From positions 124,001-188,000 of the forward strand of contig NZ_MDJZ01000016.1 in assembly GCF_002151125.1 (NCBI RefSeq): a stretch of 64,000 bases of DNA, given 5' to 3'. How positions within the stretch are numbered: the stretch's first letter is position 1; every line of letters begins with the position of its first letter. The position numbers and the translations under genes were made by a program. Below, piece by piece: positions 16,527-25,153 of the stretch. The stretch comes from Clavibacter michiganensis (GTDB lineage: Bacteria > Actinomycetota > Actinomycetes > Actinomycetales > Microbacteriaceae). The notes beneath the pieces are model-generated. The model saw nothing but the letters and a program-made list of their open reading frames with translations, made no database searches and was not told where the DNA came from.

Positions 16527-17516
16527 ATGTCGACGGCGACATCACCCCGCACGAGCACCGAGCCCCCACCGCCCCCGCGGCCCCGCCGCGGCAAGGCGCC
16601 CGCGGTCCCGAAGGCCCGCCAGATCCAGCAGTCGCTCTCCGAGCGCATCGCGCCCTACGCCTACGTGGCGCCCTTCTTCGTGATCTTCATCGTGTTCGGC
16701 CTGTTCCCCCTGGTCTTCACGTTCTACGTCTCGCTGTTCGACTGGAACCCGATCGGCGACCAGACCTTCGTCGGGCTCGCGAACTTCCAGCAGCTCTTCG
16801 CGGACGACCGGTTCTGGAACGCGCTCGTCAACACCTTCGCGATCTTCCTCATCTCGACGATCCCGCAGCTGCTGCTCGCGCTGTTCCTCGCGCACCTGCT
16901 GAACCACGCCCGGCTCAAGTGGGCGAACTTCTTCCGCATGGCGCTGCTCGTGCCGTACATCACCTCGGTCGCCGCGACCGCGATCGTGTTCGCGCAGATC
17001 TTCGACCGCAACTTCGGCCTCATCAACTGGGTGCTGAGCCTGTTCGGCCTCCCGTCGGTCAACTTCATGGCGACCAACCACGGCTCGTGGATCCTCATCT
17101 CGGCCATGGTGATGTGGCGCTGGTTCGGCTACAACACGCTGCTCTACCTCGCCGGCCTCCAGGCGCTCCCGCGGGAGATGTTCGAGGCGGCGGCGGTCGA
17201 CGGGGCGTCGAGCTGGCAGCAGTTCCGGCACCTCACGATCCCCGCGCTCCGCCCGATCATCATCTTCACGGTGATCATGTCGACCATCGGCGGCCTGCAG
17301 ATCTTCACGGAGCCGCTGCTCGCGGCGCCCGAGTCGGGGCTCACGTGCGGCGCCGGCCGGCAGTGCCAGACGCTCGCGCTGTTCCTCTACGAGCAGGGCT
17401 TCGGGCAGTTCGAGTTCGGCTACGGATCCGCCATCGGCGTCGTGCTGTTCGTGATCGTCGTGGTCGTCGCGCTCCTCAACTTCTACCTGTCCACCCGCAC
17501 GAGGAAGGCGAGCTGA
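16527..17516 (+). CDS. sugar ABC importer permease (MalF type)
   Basis: A 329-residue membrane protein with a long proline-rich cytoplasmic start and six transmembrane segments. The EAA loop for ATPase contact is EMFEAAAVDGASSWQQFRHLTIPALRP. CGGAGG (16515-16520) precedes the ATG. The stop overlaps the next start as TGATG. Together with the MalG-type partner it forms the channel for the binding protein at 15187. Confidence 0.95.
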   Translation: MSTATSPRTSTEPPPPPRPRRGKAPAVPKARQIQQSLSERIAPYAYVAPFFVIFIVFGLFPLVFTFYVSLFDWNPIGDQTFVGLANFQQLFADDRFWNALVNTFAIFLISTIPQLLLALFLAHLLNHARLKWANFFRMALLVPYITSVAATAIVFAQIFDRNFGLINWVLSLFGLPSVNFMATNHGSWILISAMVMWRWFGYNTLLYLAGLQALPREMFEAAAVDGASSWQQFRHLTIPALRPIIIFTVIMSTIGGLQIFTEPLLAAPESGLTCGAGRQCQTLALFLYEQGFGQFEFGYGSAIGVVLFVIVVVVALLNFYLSTRTRKAS

Positions 17517-18421
17517 TGTCCGACGTGATCGACCAGACCGTGTCACCGGTCGTCGCCGCACCCGTCCAGAAGCGGTCGGCCCTGCCGAAGCGCCGGGGCA
17601 AGGGCGGCGGCATCAGCCCGATCGTCTACGTGTTCCTGGGCATCGCCGTGCTGATCTCGGTGTTCCCGCTCTACTACATGCTCGTCGTGGCCTCGGTGGG
17701 GGCGACCGCGGTCACCTCGATCCCGCCGCGCCTGCTCCCGGGCGGGAACTTCTTCACCGTCGCGGCGAAGGTGTTCGACACGGTGCCGTTCATGCTCTCG
17801 CTGCTCAACAGCGTGCTGGTCTCGACGACCGTCGCCGTGCTGTCCGCGGTGCTCTGCGCCATGGCCGGGTTCGCGTTCGCGAAGCTCACGTTCCCGGGGC
17901 GGAACACGCTGTTCCTCATCGTGCTGCTCACCATGACGGTGCCCGCGCAGCTGAGCGTGATCCCGCAGTACCTGATCATCAGCCAGCTCGGCTGGGTCGA
18001 CACGCTGCAGGCGATCATCGTGCCGGGCCTCGCGAGCGCGTTCGGCATCTTCTGGATGCGGCAGCACATGAGCACCACGGTGAGCGACGAGCTCATCCAG
18101 GCGGCCCGGCTCGACGGCGCGAACTCGTGGCAGCTGTTCTGGGGCATCGCGTTCCCGGTGGTGCGGCCGGCCGCGTTCGTGCTCGGGCTCATCACCTTCA
18201 CGGGCGTGTGGAACGACTTCATGTGGCCGTTCATCGTGCTGAAGTCGCCGGAGCTGTTCACGGTGCAGATCGCGCTGAAGCAGCTGCAGGCGAACCGGTC
18301 GATCGACGTGGCGCTCGCCATGGGCGGGTCGTTCATGGCGACGCTGCCGCTGCTGATCCTGTTCTTCTTCGTGGGTCGGCGGATGATCACCGGGATCATG
18401 GACGGCGCCTTCAAGGGCTGA
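17516..18421 (+). CDS. sugar ABC importer permease (MalG type)
   Basis: A 301-residue permease with six transmembrane helices and the EAA motif ELIQAARLDGANSWQLFWGIAFPVVRP. It starts at an ATG sharing one base with the upstream stop and ends at the MalG-like tail GRRMITGIMDGAFKG. It is the last gene of the importer operon, followed by a very long hairpin. Confidence 0.95.
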   Translation: MSDVIDQTVSPVVAAPVQKRSALPKRRGKGGGISPIVYVFLGIAVLISVFPLYYMLVVASVGATAVTSIPPRLLPGGNFFTVAAKVFDTVPFMLSLLNSVLVSTTVAVLSAVLCAMAGFAFAKLTFPGRNTLFLIVLLTMTVPAQLSVIPQYLIISQLGWVDTLQAIIVPGLASAFGIFWMRQHMSTTVSDELIQAARLDGANSWQLFWGIAFPVVRPAAFVLGLITFTGVWNDFMWPFIVLKSPELFTVQIALKQLQANRSIDVALAMGGSFMATLPLLILFFFVGRRMITGIMDGAFKG

Positions 18422-18436
18422 ACCCGGCCCCGCGCG

Positions 18437-18489
18437 CGACGACGCCGGCCGCCCCGATCCCTCGCGGATCCGGGCGGCCGGCGTCGTCG
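18437..18489. terminator. 24-bp-stem bidirectional terminator
   Basis: Two 24-base arms (18437-18460 and 18466-18489), complementary at all but one position, flank a 5-base loop. The hairpin separates the importer operon from the convergent GH27 gene. There is no T-tract on either side. Confidence 0.8.
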
Positions 18490-18517
18490 TGCGGTGTCGC
18501 GGCGTCGCGCGGCGTCG

Positions 18518-19774
18518 TCAGCCCAGGCGGAGCAGCCGCACGCCGTGCGCCTCGATCTCGAGCGGGATCCCGCCGTCGACGATCGCCAGCTCCTCGCCCG
18601 ACCAGAGGTCGGTGGCGCGGGTGGCCTCCGAGCAGCCGAGGTCGGCGAGGTGCGCGGTCACGGTGCGGGGCGCGTCGCCCAGCTGGAACACCGCGCGCCA
18701 CCGGGTGGATCCCCGCTCCGCCGCCCACACCACGAGGTCGCCGTCGCGGACGATCTCGCGGCTCGCGTCGCTCCCGAGGAGCTCGAGCACGTCGTCGTTC
18801 GTGAGGAGCGCGAGGGTCGCCGGATCCGTGTCGGGCAGGTGCCCGCCGAACATGAGCGGCGACCGCAGCAGGCACCAGAGCGAGACGAGCGTGCGCTGCT
18901 CGGCCGGCGTGAAGCGGCTCTGCCGGTCGGCCCCGACGTGGGCGCGGACCCCGATGCGGCCGAGCGGCAGCATGTCGGCGTCCGCCCATCCGCCGGGTCG
19001 CTGGTGCGGCGCCCACCGGGCCGCGCGCTGGAACTGCTCGCGGAGGTGGTCCCAGTCGTCCCAGAAGTCGTCCGAGATCCGCCAGAGCTGCGCGGTCTCC
19101 CGCAGCAGGTCGAGGTTCTCGAGGGACAGCTGCTTGCCGGGCGAGAGGCTCAGCGTCATCGGGCGGCCGGACGCCGCGATGGCGCGCGAGATCGCCCGGA
19201 TCTCGGCCGCCTGGATCGGCGGGTACAGCACGTCGTCGAGCTTCACGTAGTCGACGCCCCAGCCCGCGAGCATCGCGAGGACGGAGTCGTAGTACTCCTG
19301 CGCGCCCGGCCGGGTCATGTCGATGCCGTGGTCGTCGGGGTTCCACGGGCAGGGGTTCGCGGGGTCGGCGATGTCGGCGCACGTGGCGTCGGATCCGAGG
19401 ACCGGCAGCCGCTCCTCCGCCGCGCGCCGGGGCACGCCGCGCATGAGGTGCACGCCGAAGCGGAGGCCCATGTCGTGGATCCGCGCGGCCAGGTCCTGGA
19501 AGCCGCGCCCGCCGGCCGACGACGGGAACCGGCCGACCGCGGGCTGCGGGCGTCCCCACGCGTCGAGCTCGGGGGCGGACACCTCCTGGTAGTCGGCCAT
19601 GCCGGGGTCCGGCTCGTACCACTGGATGTCGACGACGACGGTGTCCCAGCCGTGCGGCAGCAGGTGCTCGGCGAGGTAGCGTGCGTTGGCGAGCACCTCC
19701 TCCTCGGTGACGGAGGCGCCGAAGCAGTCCCAGCTGTTCCAGCCCATCGGGGGCCGGGTCGTGGCGGCGCTCAC
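18518..19774 (-). CDS. GH27 family glycosidase (alpha-galactosidase or beta-L-arabinopyranosidase)
   Basis: A 418-residue enzyme with no signal peptide. The GH27 opening GWNSWDCFG is at residues 11-19, the nucleophile Asp180 is in GVDYVKLDD, and the acid/base is probably Asp236 in WRISDDFWDDW. The usual substrate motif DDxW is replaced by DIQWYEP (residues 49-55). Changes in that motif distinguish beta-L-arabinopyranosidases from alpha-galactosidases in this family, so arabinopyranose is possible. The GTG start overlaps the GH51 stop (GTGA). Co-transcription with an arabinofuranosidase supports an arabinogalactan-type substrate taken up by the nearby importer. Confidence 0.87.
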   Translation of the reverse strand: MSAATTRPPMGWNSWDCFGASVTEEEVLANARYLAEHLLPHGWDTVVVDIQWYEPDPGMADYQEVSAPELDAWGRPQPAVGRFPSSAGGRGFQDLAARIHDMGLRFGVHLMRGVPRRAAEERLPVLGSDATCADIADPANPCPWNPDDHGIDMTRPGAQEYYDSVLAMLAGWGVDYVKLDDVLYPPIQAAEIRAISRAIAASGRPMTLSLSPGKQLSLENLDLLRETAQLWRISDDFWDDWDHLREQFQRAARWAPHQRPGGWADADMLPLGRIGVRAHVGADRQSRFTPAEQRTLVSLWCLLRSPLMFGGHLPDTDPATLALLTNDDVLELLGSDASREIVRDGDLVVWAAERGSTRWRAVFQLGDAPRTVTAHLADLGCSEATRATDLWSGEELAIVDGGIPLEIEAHGVRLLRLG

Positions 19775-21288
19775 GCGTCGACCCGGAGCGAGAGCGTCGC
19801 GAACGAGTGCGGCGGCAGCGTGAGGCGCAGGCCGTCCGCGGTGCGCTCGAAGGCGTCGAACGGCACGGGGCTCACGGCGTCGGCGTCGCCCGGGCGGTTG
19901 TGCGCGTCGGGCCGGTCGGCCGTGAGGATGCGGCCCACGACGTCGTCTACCGCGCCGCCGCGGAACGCGAGGTCGATCTCGAGCGGCTCCTCGAGGTCCA
20001 CGTTCGAGACGGAGACGAGCACGCGACCGTCCTTGGCGCTCGCCGAGGCGGAGGCCAGCGGGATCTCCCGGCCGTCGACCGCGCGCTGCGGCCCGACCAC
20101 CGTGGCGGGCAGCGAGGCGGCGTCGTGGTGCCCGCGATTCATCTCGAACACGTGGTACGTGGGGGTGCGCACCATCTCGCCGCCGTCGGGATCCGTGAGC
20201 AGCATCGCCTGCAGCACGTTCACCGTCTGCGCGATGTTCGCCATCCGCAGGCGGTCGGCGAACGCGTGGAAGACGTCGAAGTGCAGGGCCGCGACCATGG
20301 CGTCGCGGATGGTGTTCTGCTGGAAGAGGAAGCCCGGGTTCGTGCCCGGCTCCACGTCCCACCAGGTGCCCCACTCGTCGAGCACCATGCCGAAGCGCTT
20401 CTCGGGGTCGTGCACGTCCATCACGGCGGCGTGCGCGCGGAGCAGCGGCTCGATCCCCTGGGCGGCGACGATCGTCGACCAGTACGCCTCCGCGTCGAAG
20501 TCCGTGGCGCTGCCCTTCGCCGTCCAGCTGCCGCCGATCGTGTAGTAGTGGACGGAGATCGACTCCCACGGCACGGACGAGAACGGGTGCTTCTCCATCT
20601 CCGGGATCACACGCATCAGCGTCTCGGTCCACTCGGTGTCCATGGTGTCGGCGCCGGCCGCGATGCGATGCAGCGGGGTGTCCCCGCCGCTCTCGCAGAA
20701 GGTGCCGAACTGCCGGGCGAGGTCGGCGTAGGTGACCGAGCGCATGTTGCCGCCGCAGCCCCACGCCTCGTTGCCGAGGCCCCAGAACTGCACCGTCCAC
20801 GGCTCGTCCCGGCCGTTGGCGCGGCGGAGGTCGGCCATGGGCGACTGGCCCGCGCCCGTGAGGTACTCGACCCAGTCGGACATCTCCTGCACCGTGCCCG
20901 AGCCGATGTTGCCGGACACGTACGCGTCGGCCCCCAGCAGCTCGCAGAGCGCCATGAACTCGTGCGTGCCGAAGGAGTTGTCCTCCACCGCGCCGCCCCA
21001 GTGCGTGTTGATGAGCTTCGGCCGCTCCTCGCGCGGGCCGATGCCCTCGCGCCAGTGGTAGCGGTCGGCGAAGCAGCCGCCGGGCCAGCGCAGGTTCGGG
21101 ATGTCGAGCGCCTTGAGCGCCTCGACGACGTCCAGGCGGATCCCGCCGGCGTTCGGCACGGGCGAGTCCTCGCCCACGAAGAAGCCGTCGTAGATGCAGC
21201 GGCCGAGGTGCTCGGCGAAGTGCCCGTAGAGGTGGCGGCTGATGGTGGCGCCGGGGCGGTCGAGGTCGACGGTGATGGTGGTGGTCAC
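19771..21288 (-). CDS. GH51 alpha-L-arabinofuranosidase
   Basis: A 505-residue intracellular enzyme. Family landmarks are the start SRHLYGHFAEHLGRCIYDG, NLRWPGGCFADRYHWR, acid/base Glu174 in FWGLGNEAWGCGG and nucleophile Glu305 in MVLDEWGTWW. It releases terminal alpha-L-arabinofuranose from arabinan, arabinoxylan or arabinogalactan oligosaccharides. The GTG has GGAGGAG 7 bases upstream. A perfect LacI operator (21390-21401) lies 102 bases upstream, so this gene and the overlapping GH27 gene form an operon probably repressed by the LacI protein at 13954-14955. Confidence 0.95.
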   Translation of the reverse strand: MTTTITVDLDRPGATISRHLYGHFAEHLGRCIYDGFFVGEDSPVPNAGGIRLDVVEALKALDIPNLRWPGGCFADRYHWREGIGPREERPKLINTHWGGAVEDNSFGTHEFMALCELLGADAYVSGNIGSGTVQEMSDWVEYLTGAGQSPMADLRRANGRDEPWTVQFWGLGNEAWGCGGNMRSVTYADLARQFGTFCESGGDTPLHRIAAGADTMDTEWTETLMRVIPEMEKHPFSSVPWESISVHYYTIGGSWTAKGSATDFDAEAYWSTIVAAQGIEPLLRAHAAVMDVHDPEKRFGMVLDEWGTWWDVEPGTNPGFLFQQNTIRDAMVAALHFDVFHAFADRLRMANIAQTVNVLQAMLLTDPDGGEMVRTPTYHVFEMNRGHHDAASLPATVVGPQRAVDGREIPLASASASAKDGRVLVSVSNVDLEEPLEIDLAFRGGAVDDVVGRILTADRPDAHNRPGDADAVSPVPFDAFERTADGLRLTLPPHSFATLSLRVDA

Positions 21289-21389
21289 GGGTGCTCCTCC
21301 GGTGGGGCGGCGACGATGCCGCGGTGGGGCGTGCGGTGATGCGGTCGGGTGCGGTCGCCGAGCGGTCGTCGGTGCCGTCCCCGAGGTGA

Positions 21390-21401
21390 GAGATCGATCT
21401 C
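21390..21401. promoter_or_regulatory. LacI operator GAGATCGATCTC before the GH51-GH27 operon
   Basis: A perfect 12-bp palindrome. Its last two bases lie within the stop codon of the upstream GH95 gene. The same core occurs at 13908-13923 and in variant form at 15035 and 15114. Its position suits control of the promoter for the GH51 gene (start 21288, minus strand). Confidence 0.7.
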
Positions 21402-23835
21402 AGCGTACGCGTCCCGGGAGCCGCTCGACCTCGACGCGCACGGCGTCCTCGCCGATCCGGATGCGCTCGCCGGCGCGGTGCTCGCGCCCGTCCACGCGCA
21501 TGGACGCCGCCCACGGCAGCCGGAGCGCCGTGCCCTCCGCGGGCGCCAGCCACCCGGCGCCCGGGACGCGCCGCACGACGAGGGAGGCGCCGTCGGGATC
21601 CCAGTCGAGCCGGTCCACCACGAGGCCGCCGCGCGCGCGGAGCCCGGCGACGGATCCGCGCTCCCATGCCGCGGGCAGCGCCGGGAGGACCGCGAGCGCG
21701 CCGGCGTCGGATCCCAGCAGCATCGCCGCCACGAGCGCGGGGAGGCCGCCGCTCGCGTCGAGGTTGAAGATGCGGCCGGCGTCGTGCCGGGTCGTGAGCG
21801 TGGGGCTCCAGTGGTCGCCGGCCAGCCACTCGACGCAGGTGAGCGCGGCCTCCGCGTCGCCGAGCGCCGCGGCCGCGAGGCCCACCTGCACCAGGCCGAA
21901 CGCCATCTCCATCCGTCCGGGCGGCGCGGTCGGGTCCTCGGCGCGCCACGCGATCTTCGCGGCGACGGTCGCCGCGGCCGCGGCACGGAGGCGCACGGCC
22001 TCGTCGCCGTCGCCGACGAACGCGGGATCGACCTCGTACCAGAGCGGGTAGAGCTGCGACGCGTGGCGGTGGGCGACCTGCTCCGGCCAGCGCGGATCCA
22101 GCCACTCGGCCAGCGCGCCGCCCTCGGCCACCCGGTACGGCGGCAGGTCGCGGACCACCGCGGCCCAGCGCGCGTCGAGCGACGCGTCGCCGCGCGCCCG
22201 GCCGAGCAGGGCGGTGGCGCGGGCGGCGTCGCGGAGGATCGCGACGTCCATGGTCGCGTCGGTCGCCGCCGGCACGCGCCCGCCGGCCGGGGTGTTCTCC
22301 GGCGAGTAGGAGGGGACGAGGCGGCGGACCCCGTCGACCGTCACGGTGGCGGTCTCGGCGAAGCGCAGCACGCCCTCGGCCAGCTCCCACAGCCGGTCGT
22401 CGACGATGCCGCGATCGCCCGTGGCGGCGACGGCGTCGGCGGCGATGCGGAGGATCCAGCCGCCGCAGCCCTGCCAGAACGGGTGCGGATAGTCGGCGGA
22501 GAGGTGGTCGGCGCGGCCGTGCGTGGACATGCGCGCGGGCAGCAGCATCCCCTCGGCGTCGAAGACGCGGCGGGCGTTCTCGCGGTGGTCGTCGAGGTGG
22601 GGGAGCACCAGCTCGAGGAGGGTGCGGGCGAGCTCGGGCGTGCCGGTGGGGACGAGGCCCGCGACGGCGCCGTTCTGCACGTTGCCGTTGAGCGTGTAGT
22701 CGGCCGACCACGCCGGTCGCCATGTGCCCTGCCACACTCCCTGCAGCGTGGGCGGCAGCTCGCCGGTGGAGGAGATGATCGCCGCGCGTCCGCTGAGGTA
22801 GGCGACCTCGACGACGCGGCGGCGGGCGGCGGGGTCGCCCGCGCGGGCGGACGCCCAGAGGTCCTCGGTGGTGGGGTCGGTGTCCGTCCCCCCGCGGAGG
22901 TCGAGGGTGGATGCGCCGACGAGCCGGCCGTGGGCCGAACGCTGTCCGGCGCGCAGGTCGTCCCAGGTCGGCATCGCCCGGGGCGGGCCGTCCGGGGTCG
23001 GCGTCGCTGAGGCCGGACCCGTCGCGACGGCGAGGCGCAGCAGCCGGGTCGCGCCGGGGCCGGTGCGGAGGGTCGTGCGCGCGGATCCGCCGACGACCTC
23101 CCACGCGCCGTCCGCGTCGGCCGCCGTGACGGCCCGCACGGCGCCTCCTTCCGAGTCGGCCGCATCGGCCGCGCCGCCGGCATCGGCCGGGCCGTCCGCG
23201 CCCGCCTCGGCCGTGAGGATCCCGCGCTCGCCGCCCGCGACGGAGGCCCGCACCGCGGCGGACGCGTCGGGCACGCCCGTGTCCCACGACGTCGCGTCGC
23301 CCCCGCCGAGGCCGAGCTCGACGACCGTCTCCGAGTCCCGGTCGGACTCGAGCGCCAGCCAGCAGGCGGCGCCGTCGCGCGGCGCGACGAGGCGCAGCGC
23401 ATGCCGGCCGCCCGCGAGGTCGGTCCACTCGATCGCGGCCTCGCCGCCGACGGGATCCATGGTCCGGCGCATGCCCGCCGCGCCGTCCGCGACGCCGCCC
23501 GTCGTGCGGACGACGAGCGTCGCGCAGATGCCGAGCGGATCCGTCCAGACGAGGTCGTCGCCGTAGCCGCTGTCCCGCGCCCCGGCCAGGAGCTCGGCGC
23601 TCGCCGCGTCGGCGTCGCCCGCGAGGAGGGCCTGGCGGATCGCGTCGAGGCGGGGCCGCAGGTCGGGCGCGGACGGTCGCGGGTTCACGGGCGGGAACCA
23701 GCGCTCGTGCGCGAGGGAGATCGTGATCGCGTCGGCCGGCCCGTGCGCGACGGCGCCGATGCGGCCGCTGCCGACGATCACGCCCTCCTCCCACGTCGGC
23801 GCCGCGGTCGCGGTCGTGAAGATCGGGGAGTCCAC
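21400..23835 (-). CDS. GH95-like glycoside hydrolase
   Basis: An 811-residue protein. GH95 hallmarks are an N-terminal beta domain (EGVIVGSGRIGAVAHG, ISLAHERWFP), then in the (alpha/alpha)6 barrel LPPTLQGVWQGTWRPAWSADYTLNGNVQNG, PFWQGCGGWILR and VPSYSPENTP. GH95 members hydrolyse alpha-L-fucosides or alpha-L-galactosides; several barrel positions differ here (GNVQNG for the usual NINIQMNYW), so the substrate is uncertain. No signal peptide is evident. The GTG at 23835 is the only plausible in-frame start and lacks a clear ribosome site. It lies first in a minus-strand run with GH51 and GH27. Confidence 0.8.
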   Translation of the reverse strand: MDSPIFTTATAAPTWEEGVIVGSGRIGAVAHGPADAITISLAHERWFPPVNPRPSAPDLRPRLDAIRQALLAGDADAASAELLAGARDSGYGDDLVWTDPLGICATLVVRTTGGVADGAAGMRRTMDPVGGEAAIEWTDLAGGRHALRLVAPRDGAACWLALESDRDSETVVELGLGGGDATSWDTGVPDASAAVRASVAGGERGILTAEAGADGPADAGGAADAADSEGGAVRAVTAADADGAWEVVGGSARTTLRTGPGATRLLRLAVATGPASATPTPDGPPRAMPTWDDLRAGQRSAHGRLVGASTLDLRGGTDTDPTTEDLWASARAGDPAARRRVVEVAYLSGRAAIISSTGELPPTLQGVWQGTWRPAWSADYTLNGNVQNGAVAGLVPTGTPELARTLLELVLPHLDDHRENARRVFDAEGMLLPARMSTHGRADHLSADYPHPFWQGCGGWILRIAADAVAATGDRGIVDDRLWELAEGVLRFAETATVTVDGVRRLVPSYSPENTPAGGRVPAATDATMDVAILRDAARATALLGRARGDASLDARWAAVVRDLPPYRVAEGGALAEWLDPRWPEQVAHRHASQLYPLWYEVDPAFVGDGDEAVRLRAAAAATVAAKIAWRAEDPTAPPGRMEMAFGLVQVGLAAAALGDAEAALTCVEWLAGDHWSPTLTTRHDAGRIFNLDASGGLPALVAAMLLGSDAGALAVLPALPAAWERGSVAGLRARGGLVVDRLDWDPDGASLVVRRVPGAGWLAPAEGTALRLPWAASMRVDGREHRAGERIRIGEDAVRVEVERLPGRVR

Positions 23836-23994
23836 GTGGTGCGCATCGTCGCGCGAGAGCGATCGGATGATCGGCCCCTTCCGGTCGGCGTCCGTTCGTT
23901 GCGGGCGGCACCAAAGTACCGGGCGGGCTCCGCGCGCGGAAGGAGCGGGGGCGCATCCCGACGGCGCGACGGCCGCCCGCCCTAGGATCGCGGG

Positions 23995-24582
23995 ATGCTC
24001 GGACCCGTCGACCGCCTCGATCCGCCCGCCCGGCGCATCCTCATCGGCGCACCCGCCGGCACCGGGAAGTCCACGCTCGCGCGGCGGATCCACGCCCGCA
24101 CCGGCGTGCCGTACGAGGAGCTCGACGCCCTCTTCCACGGCCCCGGCTGGACCGAGCTGCCCGGCTTCCGCGACGACGTGGCGGCCTTCGCCGCCCGCGA
24201 CTCCTGGGTCACCGAGTGGCAGTACACGACGCAGCTCGGGCAGCTGCTGCCGTCGCGCGCCGACACCCTGGTCTGGCTCGACCTGCCGGTGGGCGTGCAC
24301 ATGGGCCGCCTGATCCGCCGCACCCTGCACCGCCGGTGGTACCGCGTGCCGCTCTGGCACGGGAACGTCGAGCCGCCCCTCGCGACGATCCTCACGGACC
24401 CGGACCACATCGTCCGCTGGGGCTGGAAGGGGCGGGCGAAGCTGCGGACGCGCATCGTGCGGGCGGTCGTCGAGCACCCGCACCTGCGGATCGTGCGGCT
24501 GCGGTCGACCCGCGAGGTCGACGTGTGGCTGCGCGGGCTGCCGGGGGCGGGTCAGCCCACGCGGCCGGCCAGCTCCGGGTAG
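23995..24582 (+). CDS. P-loop kinase-like protein (FlaR/adenylate-kinase-related)
   Basis: A 195-residue protein with Walker A GAPAGTGKST at residues 18-27, VPYEELDALFHGPGW, an LVWLDLP strand and an Arg-rich lid (RLIRRTLHRRW). This is the layout of the topology-modulation/adenylate-kinase-related P-loop proteins; the substrate is unknown. TAGGAT (23983-23988) lies 6 bases before the ATG, so the transcript is probably leaderless. Its last 31 bases overlap the end of the convergent lipoprotein gene. Confidence 0.75.
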   Translation: MLGPVDRLDPPARRILIGAPAGTGKSTLARRIHARTGVPYEELDALFHGPGWTELPGFRDDVAAFAARDSWVTEWQYTTQLGQLLPSRADTLVWLDLPVGVHMGRLIRRTLHRRWYRVPLWHGNVEPPLATILTDPDHIVRWGWKGRAKLRTRIVRAVVEHPHLRIVRLRSTREVDVWLRGLPGAGQPTRPASSG

Positions 24583-25136
24583 AAGTCCCCGCACCCGAGG
24601 CCGATCGGGCCCGGGCCGTCCAGCGTCAGCGGCTGGAACGAGTCGAGATGCGGGGCGTCGGAGACCATGTCGGAACCGTTCACGGCCGACCAGATCGTGC
24701 CCGTGAAGTCCGGCCGGGTCGGATCCTGGTCCGTCGCCCACAGCGCCACGAACCGCTCCGGCTCCACGCCGTCCTCGATCGGGGGCACCACCATCCCCGC
24801 CAGCGTCCAGACCTCCTCGTCCGGGTCCCAGACGGTCTCGAGCCCGTCGAGCTGCAGCCCCGGGTAGGGGCCCGGATCCCGGGCGATGCTGGCGTTGACG
24901 GCCGCGAGCGCGGCGGGCGAGGCGTCGGCGCACTCCGTGACGAGGCTCTCCGGGGTGCGCGTCGGCGTCGGCGTCGGCGTCGCCGTGGACGTCGGCAGGT
25001 CGATCGGCGGCTCCTCCGGCGTGAGCCCGCCGCCCGCCCCGCCGCCCGCTCCACCGGGCGTCGCGCACCCGCTCATCGTGAGGACGGCGGCGGCGCAGAG
25101 TCCGGCCCAGGCGACGGTGGTCCGTGGTGCGCGCAT
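24552..25136 (-). CDS. putative lipoprotein, unknown function
   Basis: A 194-residue protein with a lipoprotein signal (MRAPRTTVAWAGLCAAAVLTMSGC, lipobox Cys24), a Gly/Pro/Thr-rich linker including TATPTPTPTRTPE, and a compact domain with VWTLAGMVVPPI and FVALWATDQDPT. I recognise no family. TAGCGT lies 6 bases before the ATG on the minus strand (25143-25148), the leaderless layout. Confidence 0.7.
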   Translation of the reverse strand: MRAPRTTVAWAGLCAAAVLTMSGCATPGGAGGGAGGGLTPEEPPIDLPTSTATPTPTPTRTPESLVTECADASPAALAAVNASIARDPGPYPGLQLDGLETVWDPDEEVWTLAGMVVPPIEDGVEPERFVALWATDQDPTRPDFTGTIWSAVNGSDMVSDAPHLDSFQPLTLDGPGPIGLGCGDFYPELAGRVG

Positions 25137-25153
25137 GCCCCGACGCTAGGGGC

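Noticed and set aside
18518-23956. One giant minus-strand protein spanning the GH27 and more
   Set aside because: Only its last 418 residues look like protein (GH27). The upstream part is the off-frame image of the GH51 and GH95 genes; the GTG at 19774 overlapping the GH51 stop is the sensible start.
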